The position numbers and the translations under genes were made by a program. Positions 54,199 through 63,878 of a stretch of DNA of 64,000 nt are shown here, in pieces. The notes beneath the pieces were generated by a model, which saw only the letters and a list, made by a program, of their open reading frames with translations, searched no databases and was not told where the DNA came from. The stretch comes from Methylibium petroleiphilum PM1 (GTDB taxonomy: Bacteria; Pseudomonadota; Gammaproteobacteria; Burkholderiales; Burkholderiaceae_C). Where the stretch lies: assembly GCF_000015725.1 (NCBI RefSeq), contig NC_008825.1, positions 1,860,001 through 1,924,000 of the forward strand. The letters run 5' to 3'. Numbering within the stretch: position 1 is the stretch's first letter; every line of letters starts with the position of its first letter.

Positions 54199-56232
54199 AT
54201 GATCGCCGACACCTATCCCTTCCCGATCCGCATGAACGCTTCCGTCCTCGCTTTCCTGTCCCGGCTGCTTCGGCTGTCGAGTTGCGTCGCCCTGTTCGGC
54301 GTCAGCGGCTGGAGCGCCGCGGCCGACACCGCGCCCTACGTCTTTCCGAGCTACCGCGACGGCGCCGCCGTGAAGGCGCGTTGCGACCGCACGCTGCGCG
54401 AGATCGAGGCGCAGGCGCGGCGCATCGCGGCCGGTCGGGGCCCGGACGGCGTGCTGGTCGAGATCGACCGGCTCGGACAGACAGTCGACGACAGCATGTC
54501 GCCGGTGTTCTTCCTGGCGAACGTGCACCCCGACAAGCCGGTGCGCGACGCGGCCGAGGCCTGCGAGCTGCGCTACCAGGCCTTCACCAGCCGGCTGTAC
54601 CAGAACCCCAGGATCTACCGGCGTCTGCAGGCGCTGCAGCCGGTCGATGCGATCGACCGGCAGATGCGGGCCGATCTGCTCGCGAGTTTCGAGGACGCCG
54701 GGGTCGGCTTGCCGGCCGCGAAGCGCGACCGCGCACGCGCGCTCAACGACGAACTGGGCCGCCTGTCGCAGGACTTCGAGCGTCGCCTGCGCGAGGACAA
54801 GACCCGCGTCGCCTTCACCGACAGCGAGCTCGACGGGGTGCCGGCCAGTGTGTGGAGCACCGCCCCCCGCGACGCGCAGGGCCGGGTGCTGCTGGGGCTC
54901 GACTACCCGACCTACTCGCCGGTGGTGGAGAACGCGCGCAGCCCGGGGGCACGCGAACGCATGTGGCGGGCCTTCCAGGCGCGCGGCGGCCAGGCGAACC
55001 TGAAGACGCTGGCGCGGCTGGGCGAGAAGCGCCGCAGCTACGCGCGCCTGTTCGGTGTCGAGAGCTATGCCGATTTCACGCTGCGCCGTCGCATGGCGCT
55101 GAACGTGGGCAACGTGCAGGCCTTCCTCGGCGAGGTGAAGGGCGAGCTGGGCGAGCGCGAGGAACGCGATCTGTCCGAACTGCGTGCCGCCAAGGCCGCC
55201 GAGTTGAAGACGGCGCCCGACACCACGCCGCTGAAACGCTGGGACGTGGGCTACTACCTCGAGCGCGTCAAGCGCGAGCGCCTGGCGCTCGACCAGGAGA
55301 GCTTCCGCCGCTATTTCCCGCCGCAGGCCAGCGTCGACTTCGTGTTCGCGCTCGCCGGGCGGCTGTTCGGCGTGGGCTTCGAGCCGGTGCCTCAGTCGCT
55401 GTGGCATCCCGACGCCAAGGCCTACGTCGTGGTCGACGCCGCCAGCCGCACGCCGCTGGCCACGCTCTACCTCGATCTCTACCCCCGTGCCGACAAGTAC
55501 GGCCACGCGGCGGTGTGGCCGCTGCGCGGCTCGTCGACCTGGAGCGGGCAGTTGCCGACGGCCGCGCTGGTGACCAACTTCGACCGCCAGGGCCTGACGA
55601 TCGACGAGCTGGAAACGCTGCTGCACGAGTTCGGCCATGCGCTGCACGTCACGCTGTCGCACACGCGCTATGCCGCACAGGCCGGGACCGCGGTCAAGCT
55701 CGACTTCGTCGAGGCGCCATCGCAGATGCTGGAGGAATGGGTCTACGACGCCCAGGTGCTGGCGCTGTTCCAGCAGGTCTGCGCGAGCTGCGAGCCGGTG
55801 CCAGCCGACCTGCTGGCGCGCGCCGTGCAATCGCGCAGCTTCGCCAAGGGGCTGCAGTTCGCGCGCCAGCATCTGTACGCCAACTACGACCTCGCGCTGC
55901 ACGACAAGGACGCGCCGGACCCGATGGCGCTGTGGGCCCGCATGGAGAGCGCCACGCCGCTCGGCTACGAGCCCGGCTCGCTGTTCCCGGCCGGCTTCTC
56001 GCACGTCGCCGGCGGCTACGGCGCCGGCTACTACGCCTACCTCTGGAGCCTGGCGATCGCGCAGGATCTGCGCACCGCCTTCGCGGCCGACCCGCTGGAC
56101 CCGGCCGTCGGTCGTCGCTACCGTGAGACGGTGCTGGCCAACGGCGGCCAGGCTCCGCCCGCCGAGCTGGTGGCGCGCTTCCTGGGGCGTGCGCCGAGCA
56201 ACGCCGCGTTCTTTGAGTGGCTCGAGCGCTGA
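54199..56232 (+). CDS. M3 family metallopeptidase (exported)
   Basis: A 677-residue oligopeptidase of the M3 (thimet/PrlC) family. The zinc motif HEFGH lies at 476-480 with the third ligand Glu505 (FVEAPSQ). Unlike cytoplasmic OpdA and Dcp-like relatives, the N-terminus carries a signal sequence (hydrophobic core near 18-40, cleavage near SAAA), so it should act in the periplasm on short peptides. ATG at 54199 or 54232 are both possible starts. It has no evident link to the acyl-CoA genes around it. Confidence 0.9.
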   Translation: MIADTYPFPIRMNASVLAFLSRLLRLSSCVALFGVSGWSAAADTAPYVFPSYRDGAAVKARCDRTLREIEAQARRIAAGRGPDGVLVEIDRLGQTVDDSMSPVFFLANVHPDKPVRDAAEACELRYQAFTSRLYQNPRIYRRLQALQPVDAIDRQMRADLLASFEDAGVGLPAAKRDRARALNDELGRLSQDFERRLREDKTRVAFTDSELDGVPASVWSTAPRDAQGRVLLGLDYPTYSPVVENARSPGARERMWRAFQARGGQANLKTLARLGEKRRSYARLFGVESYADFTLRRRMALNVGNVQAFLGEVKGELGEREERDLSELRAAKAAELKTAPDTTPLKRWDVGYYLERVKRERLALDQESFRRYFPPQASVDFVFALAGRLFGVGFEPVPQSLWHPDAKAYVVVDAASRTPLATLYLDLYPRADKYGHAAVWPLRGSSTWSGQLPTAALVTNFDRQGLTIDELETLLHEFGHALHVTLSHTRYAAQAGTAVKLDFVEAPSQMLEEWVYDAQVLALFQQVCASCEPVPADLLARAVQSRSFAKGLQFARQHLYANYDLALHDKDAPDPMALWARMESATPLGYEPGSLFPAGFSHVAGGYGAGYYAYLWSLAIAQDLRTAFAADPLDPAVGRRYRETVLANGGQAPPAELVARFLGRAPSNAAFFEWLER

Positions 56233-56263
56233 GGCGGCGCGTTCACGGCACGGACCCGACACG

Positions 56264-56719
56264 ATGGACTTCCCGGTACTCATTCCCTTCGTGGAGCAGC
56301 TCGGCTTCGAACTGGTCCGTCTTTCCGACGGCGAGGCCGAGATCACGGTGCGCGTCGTGGACGCGCTGACCAATTCCTTCCAGGTCGCCCACGGCGGTCT
56401 GACGATGACCCTGCTCGACGTCGCGATGGCGCATGCCGCGCGCAGCAGCAACTTCGCGCAGGCCGGGCTCGGCCCCGGCGTCGTGACCGTGGAGATGAAG
56501 ACCAGCTTCCTGCGTCCCGGCGAGGGCCTGCTGCGTTGCCACGGCCGGCTGCTGCACCGCACGGCCACGCTGGCGTTCTGCGAAGGCCGCGTGCTCGGCG
56601 AGGACGGCGTGCTGTGCGCACATGCGACAGGCACCTTCAAGTACCTGCGCGCGCTGCCGGCCGGCGCGCGTGAGCCCAAGTCGCTGCAGCGCCGTCTCGC
56701 CGGCAGCGGCTCCGACTGA
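56264..56719 (+). CDS. PaaI-type hotdog thioesterase
   Basis: A 151-residue hotdog-fold protein. The conserved block NSFQVAHGGLTMTLLDVAMAHAA (about 38-60) holds the catalytic HGG-type motif and Asp, and VVTVEMKTSFLRPG is the second family block. It would hydrolyse an acyl- or phenylacetyl-CoA, acting as a safety valve in acyl-CoA metabolism. It sits 31 bases after the M3 peptidase gene and 21 bases before the reductase. Confidence 0.88.
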   Translation: MDFPVLIPFVEQLGFELVRLSDGEAEITVRVVDALTNSFQVAHGGLTMTLLDVAMAHAARSSNFAQAGLGPGVVTVEMKTSFLRPGEGLLRCHGRLLHRTATLAFCEGRVLGEDGVLCAHATGTFKYLRALPAGAREPKSLQRRLAGSGSD

Positions 56720-56740
56720 AACCCGCACCGGAGACACACC

Positions 56741-57763
56741 ATGACCGCAACGATCAACCAGCAGATCCTGCTCGCCTCGAGGCCCGATGGCGAACCGACG
56801 GTCGACAACTTCCGCCTCGTCGAGACGCCGCTGGCCGAGCTGGAGGACGGCCAGGTGCGCGTGCGCCACCACTACCTGTCGCTCGACCCCTACATGCGCG
56901 GCCGCATGAACGAGGGCCGCAGCTACGCCCAGCCCCAGCCGCTGGGCGAGGTGATGATCGGCGGCACCGTCGGCGAGGTGGTGGCCTCGCGCCACGCGTC
57001 CTTTGCTGTCGGCGATGCCGTGGTCGGCATGGGCGGCTGGCAGCTCTACCAGACGGTCGACGCCAGGCAGCGCGGCGCGCTGCAGAAGGTCGACACCACG
57101 CAGATCCCGCTGTCGGCCTACCTGGGCGCTGTCGGCATGCCGGGCGTGACGGCGTGGTACGGCCTCACGCAGATCATCGCGCCGCAGGCCGGCGAGACGG
57201 TCGTGGTCAGCGCGGCGAGCGGTGCGGTCGGCGGTGCGGTGGGGCAGCTGGCGAAGGCGCGCGGTGCCCGCGTGGTCGGCCTTGCCGGCGGGCCGGAGAA
57301 GTGCGCCTACGTCAGCGGCGAGCTGGGCTTCGACGCCTGCATCGACTATCGCCAGCACCCGGATCTCAAGTCGCTGAGCGCGGCGCTGAAGGCGGCCTGT
57401 CCGAACGGCATCGACGGTCACTTCGAGAACGTCGGCGGCCTGATCCTCGACGCCGTGATGCTGCGCGCCAACGCCTTCAGCCGCATCGCCTTCTGCGGGA
57501 TGATCGCCGGCTACAACGGCGAGCCGATCCCGATGCAGAACCCCTCGCTGATCCTGGTGAACCGGATGAAGCTGCAGGGCTTCATCGTCACCGAGCACAC
57601 GGCCTTGTGGCCGCAGGCACTGAAGGAACTGGGTGCGGCGGTCGCGAGCGGCCGGCTCAAGTACCGCGAGAGCATCGCCGAGGGCCTGGCCGGTGCGCCG
57701 CAGGCCTTCCTCGGGTTGCTGAAGGGCCGCAATTTCGGCAAGCAGCTGGTGAAGCTGGTCTGA
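56741..57763 (+). CDS. NADP-dependent MDR oxidoreductase (CurA-like)
   Basis: A 340-residue zinc-free medium-chain reductase of the leukotriene B4 12-hydroxydehydrogenase/CurA type. The start block RPDGEPTVDNFRLVETPL, the YLSLDPYMRGRM block and the nucleotide region VVSAASGAVGGAVGQLAK are typical. These enzymes reduce activated double bonds of alpha,beta-unsaturated carbonyls with NADPH. It would help process enoyl or conjugated intermediates. The ATG has GGAG upstream. Confidence 0.9.
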   Translation: MTATINQQILLASRPDGEPTVDNFRLVETPLAELEDGQVRVRHHYLSLDPYMRGRMNEGRSYAQPQPLGEVMIGGTVGEVVASRHASFAVGDAVVGMGGWQLYQTVDARQRGALQKVDTTQIPLSAYLGAVGMPGVTAWYGLTQIIAPQAGETVVVSAASGAVGGAVGQLAKARGARVVGLAGGPEKCAYVSGELGFDACIDYRQHPDLKSLSAALKAACPNGIDGHFENVGGLILDAVMLRANAFSRIAFCGMIAGYNGEPIPMQNPSLILVNRMKLQGFIVTEHTALWPQALKELGAAVASGRLKYRESIAEGLAGAPQAFLGLLKGRNFGKQLVKLV

Positions 57764-57833
57764 GCCCCGGCCGGAACCGGCAGGCCCGTCGAGCCGTCGA
57801 AGCTTCAGGCCGGACACCGCGCAGGAGCCCCTC

Positions 57834-58985
57834 ATGAACCACGGCACGCCACCGATGCAAGCGGGTGACGAGTTCCGCGAGGATCTGCGTCCGCTGGCCG
57901 CGACCGTGGCGCGCGCCGGGCAGGGCGCGGCCGCCGCGCGCCGCGTGCTCGGCGCGCAGGAGCTCGCACCGCTGACGCGCCTGAACGACTGCCGCTCGAT
58001 GGGCGCGCTGGCGCTCAGCGTCGGCGTCAGTGCCGCGGCGATCACGTTCGGGCTGGCCGTCTGGCCCAGCCCCTGGGTGCTGGCGAGCGTTCTCGTGGTC
58101 GGGGTGCAGCAGCACGGCTTCTTCATCCTGGCCCATGAGGCGGCGCACTACCGGCTGCTGTCGAGCCGGCGACTCAACGACGTGCTGGGGCGACTGATCG
58201 GCATGGTCGGTGGGATCTCGATGTGCACCTACCGCGTGATCCACCGCCTGCACCACAACCACCTCTACGGTCCGCAGGACCCCGACACCGCGATCCACGG
58301 TGGCTATCCGCGCGGCGTGGCCTATCTGTGGAAGAAGCTCGGCGCGGACCTGCTCGGCGCGAATGCCTGGAAGACCTACGCCTACTTCTTCGGCGCGCCG
58401 GCGATCCGCGACGAGACGGCCATGGGGGGTGAGGGTGCGTTGCGGTCGCAGAAGCTGCTGAACGACACCTCTGCGGACTTGCGGCGCGCCGCGCGCCAGG
58501 ACCGGTGGTGGGTCGTGGCCGCGCAGCTCGCGTTGCCGGCAGCGAGCTTCGGACTCGGGGGCTGGCAGGGGCTGGCGCAGTACGCGGTGCTGTGGGCGCT
58601 GCCGCTGCTGACGGTGCTGCAGCCCATCCTGCGGCTGCGCGCGATCTGCGAGCACGGCGCGGTCACCGATCTCGGCTCACCGCTGACGGCGGCGCGCAGC
58701 AACCTCACCGGCCCGGCGAAGAGCGGCCGGGCCGCCGACACGCTGCTGAACCTGCTGGGCCGCGCACTGCTGTTCCCGCACCACGTGAATCACCACCTCG
58801 AGCACCACCTGTACCCGGCCGTGCCGCACTACCACCTGCCGCGGCTGCACCGGCTGCTGGCGGCCAAGGGGGTGCTCGACGGCGCCGAGGTGCGCGACCT
58901 GTCCGACACCTTCCGCCGCCTCTTCGCGCCACGGCCCGCGCACCGCGCCGCACCACCGACCCTCCCCGGAGCCTCCACCCCATGA
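57834..58985 (+). CDS. Membrane fatty-acid desaturase
   Basis: A 383-residue membrane di-iron protein. Three His clusters are visible: HEAAHY (first box), HRLHHNHL (second) and NHHLEHHLYP (third). Hydrophobic segments surround them. It would insert a double bond in a fatty acyl or related chain, possibly a xenobiotic acid, since it is encoded among catabolic genes. The first box region follows a long N-terminal part (about 90 residues). The stop overlaps the next start (ATGA). Confidence 0.88.
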   Translation: MNHGTPPMQAGDEFREDLRPLAATVARAGQGAAAARRVLGAQELAPLTRLNDCRSMGALALSVGVSAAAITFGLAVWPSPWVLASVLVVGVQQHGFFILAHEAAHYRLLSSRRLNDVLGRLIGMVGGISMCTYRVIHRLHHNHLYGPQDPDTAIHGGYPRGVAYLWKKLGADLLGANAWKTYAYFFGAPAIRDETAMGGEGALRSQKLLNDTSADLRRAARQDRWWVVAAQLALPAASFGLGGWQGLAQYAVLWALPLLTVLQPILRLRAICEHGAVTDLGSPLTAARSNLTGPAKSGRAADTLLNLLGRALLFPHHVNHHLEHHLYPAVPHYHLPRLHRLLAAKGVLDGAEVRDLSDTFRRLFAPRPAHRAAPPTLPGASTP

Positions 58986-59914
58986 GCGACCTGATCCTGC
59001 ACCACTACCCAGCCTCGCCGTTCGCCGAGAAGACCCGGCTCATCCTGGGCTACAAGCGGCTGGCCTGGCGCAGCGTGACCATCCCGATCATGATGCCCAA
59101 GCCGAACCTGGTGGCGCTGACCGGTGGCTACCGCAAGACGCCCGTGCTGCAGGTCGGTGCCGACATCTACTGCGATACCGCGCTGATCGCCCGCGTGATC
59201 GAGGCCCATGCGCCCGAGCGCACGCTCTATCCGGCCGAATCGGCGGGTGAGGCACCGCTGATCGCGCAATGGGCCGACTTCACGCTGTTCTGGACCGCCG
59301 TGCCCTACACGCTGCAGCCCGCCGGCATGGCGGCCATCTTCGCCGGCGCGCCGCCCGAGGTGCTGAAGGCGTTCGGCGCCGATCGCGCCGCGATGACCAC
59401 GGGACTGCACTGGCCGACCGTGAGCGACGCCACCGCGCAGCTGCACAACCACCTGGGTTGGATCGAACAGCGGCTGGCCGACGGGCGCGCCTTCCTGGGC
59501 GGCGGCACGGCGAGCATCGCGGACTTCTCGGTGGCGCACTGCGTGTGGTTCGTGAAGAGCGCGCCGCCGGTGGCCGGGATCCTGGACGCTTACCCGAACC
59601 TGCTGGCTTGGCATGCCCGCGTGCTGGCTTTCGGCCACGGCCGACCCGAAGCGCTCGGCGAGGACGAGGCCCTGACCATCGCGGCCGGGGCGAAGGCGCA
59701 TGCACCGGTGAGCGTGATGCCGGGCCTGGGCTTCGAGGCCGGCGAGCGCGTGGCGGTGTCGGCGGTGGACTACGGTCGCGACCCGGTGGTCGGGCCGCTG
59801 GTGGGGCTGACGCGGGAGACCGTCACGGTCGAGCGCCGCGACGACCGGGCAGGGCAGGTGCGCGTGCATTTCCCCCGTTTGGGCTTCCAGATCAAGAAGG
59901 ACACGACGGCATGA
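58982..59914 (+). CDS. Glutathione S-transferase-like protein with C-terminal extension
   Basis: A 310-residue protein: a thioredoxin-like GST N-terminal domain (LILHHYPASPFAEKTRLILG, with YRKTPVLQ and DTALIARVIE) and an all-helical GST C-domain to about residue 220 (SIADFSVAHCVWFV). A further 80-90 residues, rich in strands (VSAVDYGRDPVVGPLVG, VRVHFPRLGFQIKK), are not part of standard GSTs. The start overlaps the desaturase stop and the end overlaps the SDR start, so the three are coupled. Substrate unknown. Confidence 0.85.
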   Translation: MSDLILHHYPASPFAEKTRLILGYKRLAWRSVTIPIMMPKPNLVALTGGYRKTPVLQVGADIYCDTALIARVIEAHAPERTLYPAESAGEAPLIAQWADFTLFWTAVPYTLQPAGMAAIFAGAPPEVLKAFGADRAAMTTGLHWPTVSDATAQLHNHLGWIEQRLADGRAFLGGGTASIADFSVAHCVWFVKSAPPVAGILDAYPNLLAWHARVLAFGHGRPEALGEDEALTIAAGAKAHAPVSVMPGLGFEAGERVAVSAVDYGRDPVVGPLVGLTRETVTVERRDDRAGQVRVHFPRLGFQIKKDTTA

Positions 59915-60828
59915 TCCAGCAGTTCGCCGGCCGCACCGCGGTCATCACCGGGGCCGGTTCCGGTTTCGGCCTGGAGGCCTCGCGCATCGCCGCGCGCGAG
60001 GGCATGAAGCTGGTGATGGCCGACGTGCAGGCCGATGCGCTGGAGCGCGCGGTGGCCGAGATCGAGGCGCTGGGGGCCGAGGTGCTGCCGTTCCGGCTCG
60101 ACGTGGCGCAGGCCGCCGAGGTCGAGGCGCTCGGGGCTGCGACGCTGGCGCGCTTCGGCGCGCCGCACCTGGTGTTCAACAACGCCGGCGTCGGTGCCGG
60201 AGGCCTGATCTGGGAGCACACGCTGAAGGATTGGGAGTGGGTCATCGGGGTCAACCTGATGGGCGTGGCGCACGGTGTCCGCGTGTTCACGCCGATGATG
60301 CTGGCGGCCGCGGCGCAGGACGCGGGCTACGAAGGGCACATCGTCAACACGGCGTCGATGGCCGGCCTGCTGAACACGCCGAACATGGGCGTGTACAACG
60401 TCACCAAGCATGCCGTGGTGTCCCTCAGCGAGACGCTGTACCAGGATCTGCGGCTCGTCACCGAACGTGTCGGTGCCTCGGTGCTCTGCCCCTACTTCGT
60501 GCCGACCGGGATCGGGGACAGCCACCGCAACCGGCCGACCGCGCTGCGTGGGCAGCGGGCGACGCAAAGCCAGCGCGTCGCGCACGCGATGATCGGGAAG
60601 GCCGTGGAATCAGGGAGGGTCAGCGCGGCGCAGGTGGCGCAGTTCGTGTTCGATGCCGTGCGCGAAGGCCGCTTCTACATCTACAGCCACCCACAGGCCC
60701 TGGCCGGCGTGCGGGCGCGGATGGAGGACATCGTCCAGGGCCGCAATCCCAGCGATCCCTACGAGGCGCGGCCTGACCTGGGCCAGCAGCTGAAGGCGGC
60801 ATTGCGCCTTGCAACTTCAAGTGATTAA
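59911..60828 (+). CDS. Short-chain dehydrogenase/reductase
   Basis: A 305-residue NAD(P)-dependent SDR. TGAGSGFG cofactor motif is at residues 14-21, NNAG near 90, and the catalytic YNVTK (YxxxK) near 165. A longer C-terminal part (ending QQLKAALRLA) follows the core. Its overlap with the GST-like gene suggests joint action on the same intermediates. Stop TAA falls inside the palindrome GTGATTAATCAC (60821-60832). Confidence 0.9.
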   Translation: MIQQFAGRTAVITGAGSGFGLEASRIAAREGMKLVMADVQADALERAVAEIEALGAEVLPFRLDVAQAAEVEALGAATLARFGAPHLVFNNAGVGAGGLIWEHTLKDWEWVIGVNLMGVAHGVRVFTPMMLAAAAQDAGYEGHIVNTASMAGLLNTPNMGVYNVTKHAVVSLSETLYQDLRLVTERVGASVLCPYFVPTGIGDSHRNRPTALRGQRATQSQRVAHAMIGKAVESGRVSAAQVAQFVFDAVREGRFYIYSHPQALAGVRARMEDIVQGRNPSDPYEARPDLGQQLKAALRLATSSD

Positions 60829-60832
60829 TCAC
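60821..60832. repeat. 12-base palindrome at SDR stop
   Basis: GTGATTAATCAC is a perfect palindrome spanning the SDR stop codon (60826-60828) and opening the AT-rich stretch. It could be an operator, but its overlap with the end of a gene is unusual. No regulator is assigned. Confidence 0.35.
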
Positions 60833-61066
60833 ATTAAAAATAAATAATAAGCTATTGATTTTCAATGATTAAATTCATTTCTTAAAGTTATTTCTACGCG
60901 ATGCAGCAGGGCAAAAGCTGACCTGGTCGAACAGCCGGCCACGACATTCTCCGCGGCAATGCCGGGCCGGCAGACTCGCGTGGCACACTGCGCCGCCCAT
61001 GAAGCCGCCTCCGACCTTCCACGCCCCCTCCGGCCGCACCGCGCATGCGCTGCGGCCGTTCCGCAG
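60829..61066. other. AT-rich spacer before flavoprotein gene
   Basis: About 240 bases without a gene. The first 70 (to about 60899) are strikingly AT-rich in a GC-rich genome and contain ATTGA-TTT-TCAAT (60854-60866), besides the 12-base palindrome at 60821-60832. The remaining part to 61066 is GC-rich and contains only off-frame starts. No terminator with a clean stem and U-run was found; a promoter for the flavoprotein gene probably lies here. Confidence 0.55.
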
Positions 61067-62326
61067 ATGAGCGGCGCTCGACGCGCAGCGGTCATCGGCG
61101 GCGGCCCCGCCGGCCTGATGGCCGCGGAGGTGCTGGTGGTCGGCGGCGTGCAGGTCGACCTGTACGACGCCATGCCGTCGGTCGGACGCAAGTTCCTGCT
61201 CGCCGGCAAGGGCGGACTCAACCTGACGCATGGCGAGCCCTTCGAGGACTTCCTCACTCGCTACGGTGCGCGGCAGGCACAACTCGCGCCCTGGCTGACG
61301 GACTTCGATCCGGCCGCGCTGAGGCGATGGGCCAACGCGCTGGGCATAGCGACCTTCGTCGGCAGTTCCGGCCGGGTCTTTCCGAGCGACCTGAAGGCCG
61401 CACCGCTGCTGCGGGCCTGGCTGCAGCGCCTTCGGGGGGCCGGGGTGAGCTTCCATCAACGCCATCGCTGGTGCGGCTGGACCGACGACGGTGCGTTGCG
61501 TTTCGCGACCCCGACCGGCGAGCGCACCGTGCGCCCCGACGCTGTGCTGCTGGCGCTGGGCGGCGCCAGCTGGGCGCGGCTCGGCTCCGACGGGGCCTGG
61601 CTTCCGGGGCTCGCCGCGCGCGGTGTCGATGTGGCGCCGCTGCAACCGTCGAACTGCGGCTTCGACGTCGGGCGCGCCGGCCGGGCGCCGGGTTGGAGCG
61701 CCCACCTGCGCGAGCGCTTCGCCGGCGCGCCGGTGAAGCCGGTGGTGCTGAGCACCGAGACCTCCGACGGCCGCCGCTTCCACCGCCAGGGCGAGTTCGT
61801 CGTCACCGCGACCGGCGTCGAGGGCAGCCTGGTCTATGCCGCCTCGGCGCTGCTGCGCGACGAGATCGCCGCGCACGGCGAGGCGAGCCTCACGCTCGAC
61901 CTGCTGCCGGATCGCAACCCGGACTGGGTGGCCGCTGAAGTGGCTCGGCCGCGCGGACCGCGCTCGCTGTCGACCCACCTCAAGAGCCGGCTCGGCATCG
62001 ACGGCGTGAAGGCCGCGCTGCTGCATGAACTGCTCGACAAGGAGCAGTTGCACGACGCCGCGCGCCTCGCCGCGGCCCTGAAGGCGCTGCCACTGCGGCT
62101 GGTGGCGGCCCGGCCGGTCGACGAGGCCATCAGCACCGCTGGCGGCGTGCGCCTCGAGGCGCTCGACGAGCGGCTGATGCTCAGGGCGCTGCCCGGCGTG
62201 TTCTGCGCCGGCGAGATGCTCGACTGGGAAGCGCCGACCGGCGGCTACCTGCTCAATGCCTGCTTCGCCACCGGCCGCGCCGCGGGGCAGGGCCTGCTCG
62301 CCTGGCTGGCGGCAGGCGAGCGCTGA
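61067..62326 (+). CDS. HI0933-like flavoprotein, TIGR03862 type
   Basis: A 419-residue FAD protein of the HI0933/YhiN family (TIGR03862 branch). The dinucleotide motif is [17 protein letters not shown] at about 6-22; [20 protein letters not shown] is the family block and [23 protein letters not shown] the C-terminal FAD loop. The reaction is not established; some relatives act in RNA or flavin redox chemistry. ATG at 61067 is chosen because the upstream frame is Arg/Pro/Ala-rich and not part of the family. Confidence 0.88.
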   Translation: MSGARRAAVIGGGPAGLMAAEVLVVGGVQVDLYDAMPSVGRKFLLAGKGGLNLTHGEPFEDFLTRYGARQAQLAPWLTDFDPAALRRWANALGIATFVGSSGRVFPSDLKAAPLLRAWLQRLRGAGVSFHQRHRWCGWTDDGALRFATPTGERTVRPDAVLLALGGASWARLGSDGAWLPGLAARGVDVAPLQPSNCGFDVGRAGRAPGWSAHLRERFAGAPVKPVVLSTETSDGRRFHRQGEFVVTATGVEGSLVYAASALLRDEIAAHGEASLTLDLLPDRNPDWVAAEVARPRGPRSLSTHLKSRLGIDGVKAALLHELLDKEQLHDAARLAAALKALPLRLVAARPVDEAISTAGGVRLEALDERLMLRALPGVFCAGEMLDWEAPTGGYLLNACFATGRAAGQGLLAWLAAGER

Positions 62327-62370
62327 ACCGGGCACGACGCCGGCACGGCGTCAGCAGGCACAATGGCGGG

Positions 62371-63363
62371 ATGACTGCCACCCAGCCTGTTCATCTCGTG
62401 CGCCCGGCGCCCGTCCATGTGCATCCGTCCAGCGAACGCTGGAGCGTGGAGGCCATCGAGGCCCTGTTCGCTCTGCCGTTCAACGACCTGATCTTCCGTG
62501 CCCAGCAGGTGCACCGTGAGCATTTCGATGCCAACGCGGTCCAGCGCTCGACGCTGCTCTCCATCAAGACTGGCGGTTGTCCGGAGGACTGCGCCTACTG
62601 CCCGCAGTCGGTCCACCACGACACCGGTGTCGAGGCCGACAAGCTGATGGATGTGGCCACGGTGCGGCAGGCGGCGCAGGCCGCCGCCGCGGCCGGCGCC
62701 ACGCGCTTCTGCATGGGCGCGGCCTGGCGTGAGCCCAAGGACCGCGACATCGAGAAGGTGGTCGAGCTGGTCCGCGAGGTCAAGTCGCTCGGCCTCGAGG
62801 CCTGCTGCACGCTGGGCATGCTGAGCAAGCCGCAGGCGCAGGCGCTGAAGGAAGCGGGCGTCGACTACTACAACCACAACCTCGACACCGCGCCGGAGGC
62901 CTACGGCCGCATCATCAGCACGCGCGTCTACGAGGAGCGCCTGCAGACGCTGGCGCACGTGCGCGACGCCGGCATGAACGTGTGCTGCGGCGGCATCGTC
63001 GGCATGGGCGAGAGCCGGCGCGAGCGCGCCGGGCTGGTGGCGCAGCTGGCCAACCTGGACCCGCACCCGGAGTCGGTGCCGATCAACGAACTGGTGCAGG
63101 TCGAGGGCACGCCGCTGGCCGGCAGCGACAAGCTCGACCCCTTCGAGTTCGTGCGCACCATCGCCGTCGCCCGCATCACCATGCCGACCGCCTACGTGAG
63201 GCTGTCGGCAGGCCGCCAGGAGATGGGCGACGCGATCCAGGCGCTGTGCTTCCTGGCCGGCGCCAATTCCATCTTCTACGGCGACAAGCTGCTGACGACC
63301 GGCAACCCGGACGTCGAGCGCGACGAGGCGCTGTTCGAGCGACTCGGCCTCACGTCGGCCTGA
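62371..63363 (+). CDS. bioB: Biotin synthase
   Basis: A 330-residue radical SAM enzyme that inserts sulfur into dethiobiotin. The 4Fe-4S cluster is bound by Cys70, Cys74 and Cys77 ([13 protein letters not shown]). Other blocks are [23 protein letters not shown], and the barrel Arg in VRLSAGRQ near the 2Fe-2S site with Cys residues at AWREPKD/EACCTLG. The other bio genes are not in the window. Start ATG at 62371 is 44 bases after the flavoprotein stop. Confidence 0.95.
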   Translation: MTATQPVHLVRPAPVHVHPSSERWSVEAIEALFALPFNDLIFRAQQVHREHFDANAVQRSTLLSIKTGGCPEDCAYCPQSVHHDTGVEADKLMDVATVRQAAQAAAAAGATRFCMGAAWREPKDRDIEKVVELVREVKSLGLEACCTLGMLSKPQAQALKEAGVDYYNHNLDTAPEAYGRIISTRVYEERLQTLAHVRDAGMNVCCGGIVGMGESRRERAGLVAQLANLDPHPESVPINELVQVEGTPLAGSDKLDPFEFVRTIAVARITMPTAYVRLSAGRQEMGDAIQALCFLAGANSIFYGDKLLTTGNPDVERDEALFERLGLTSA

Positions 63364-63396
63364 TGCCCGGTGCCCGCATGACGGGCGCTGGCATGC

Positions 63397-63687
63397 TCAG
63401 CCGAGCTTCTTGACGAAGCCGCGCATCTCGCTGGCCGAGTAGCCGCGCATCGTCTGCGTCCGCACGTTGCCCAGCTGCGCCATCTTCAGCGCGCTGAGCA
63501 TCGCGCCTTCCTCGGGGCCCTCGGTGATCAGCACCAGGTCGTAGGGGCCCTGGGTCCAGTGCACGCTCTTGACCGTGACACCCAGGCCCTCGGCCAGCGC
63601 CTTGTAGGCCTCGAAGCGCTCCGGCGAGTCCTTGATGCTGCGTGCGCCCTGGTCGGTGAAGTTCACCAGTGTGATGAAGGCAGGCAT
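63397..63687 (-). CDS. GYD domain protein
   Basis: A 96-residue small alpha/beta protein with the GYD family blocks: start MPAFITLVNFTDQG, VHWTQGPYDLVLITEGPEE (with the GPYD variant of the hallmark) and MAQLGNVRTQTMRGYS. Function is unknown in this family. The start at 63687 is favoured over frames reaching 63792. It converges with bioB with a 33-base spacer. Confidence 0.85.
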   Translation of the reverse strand: MPAFITLVNFTDQGARSIKDSPERFEAYKALAEGLGVTVKSVHWTQGPYDLVLITEGPEEGAMLSALKMAQLGNVRTQTMRGYSASEMRGFVKKLG

Positions 63688-63878
63688 GGCGTTCCCCTCG
63701 TGGAGCCCGGTCACCCGGGCGGGACGCTCCGCCGTGCTGGCGCCGCGTGCTGGTCGGAGCGTCGTCGGCCCCGGCACCGCGTGCACTTCCATCGCACCAG
63801 CCTGTTAGCTTCGGCGCTGCACCGGCCAAAGGCAAGGCCGCCGTGTGGCGGCCCGGCCGGCCGGCGCGCGCCGCCGCC
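63688..63878. other. Spacer between GYD gene and TerC-family gene end
   Basis: About 190 bases without a supported gene. The next gene (TerC-like) runs on the same minus strand and ends at 63879, so the GYD gene is its downstream neighbour. I see no strong terminator or promoter here. Confidence 0.4.
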
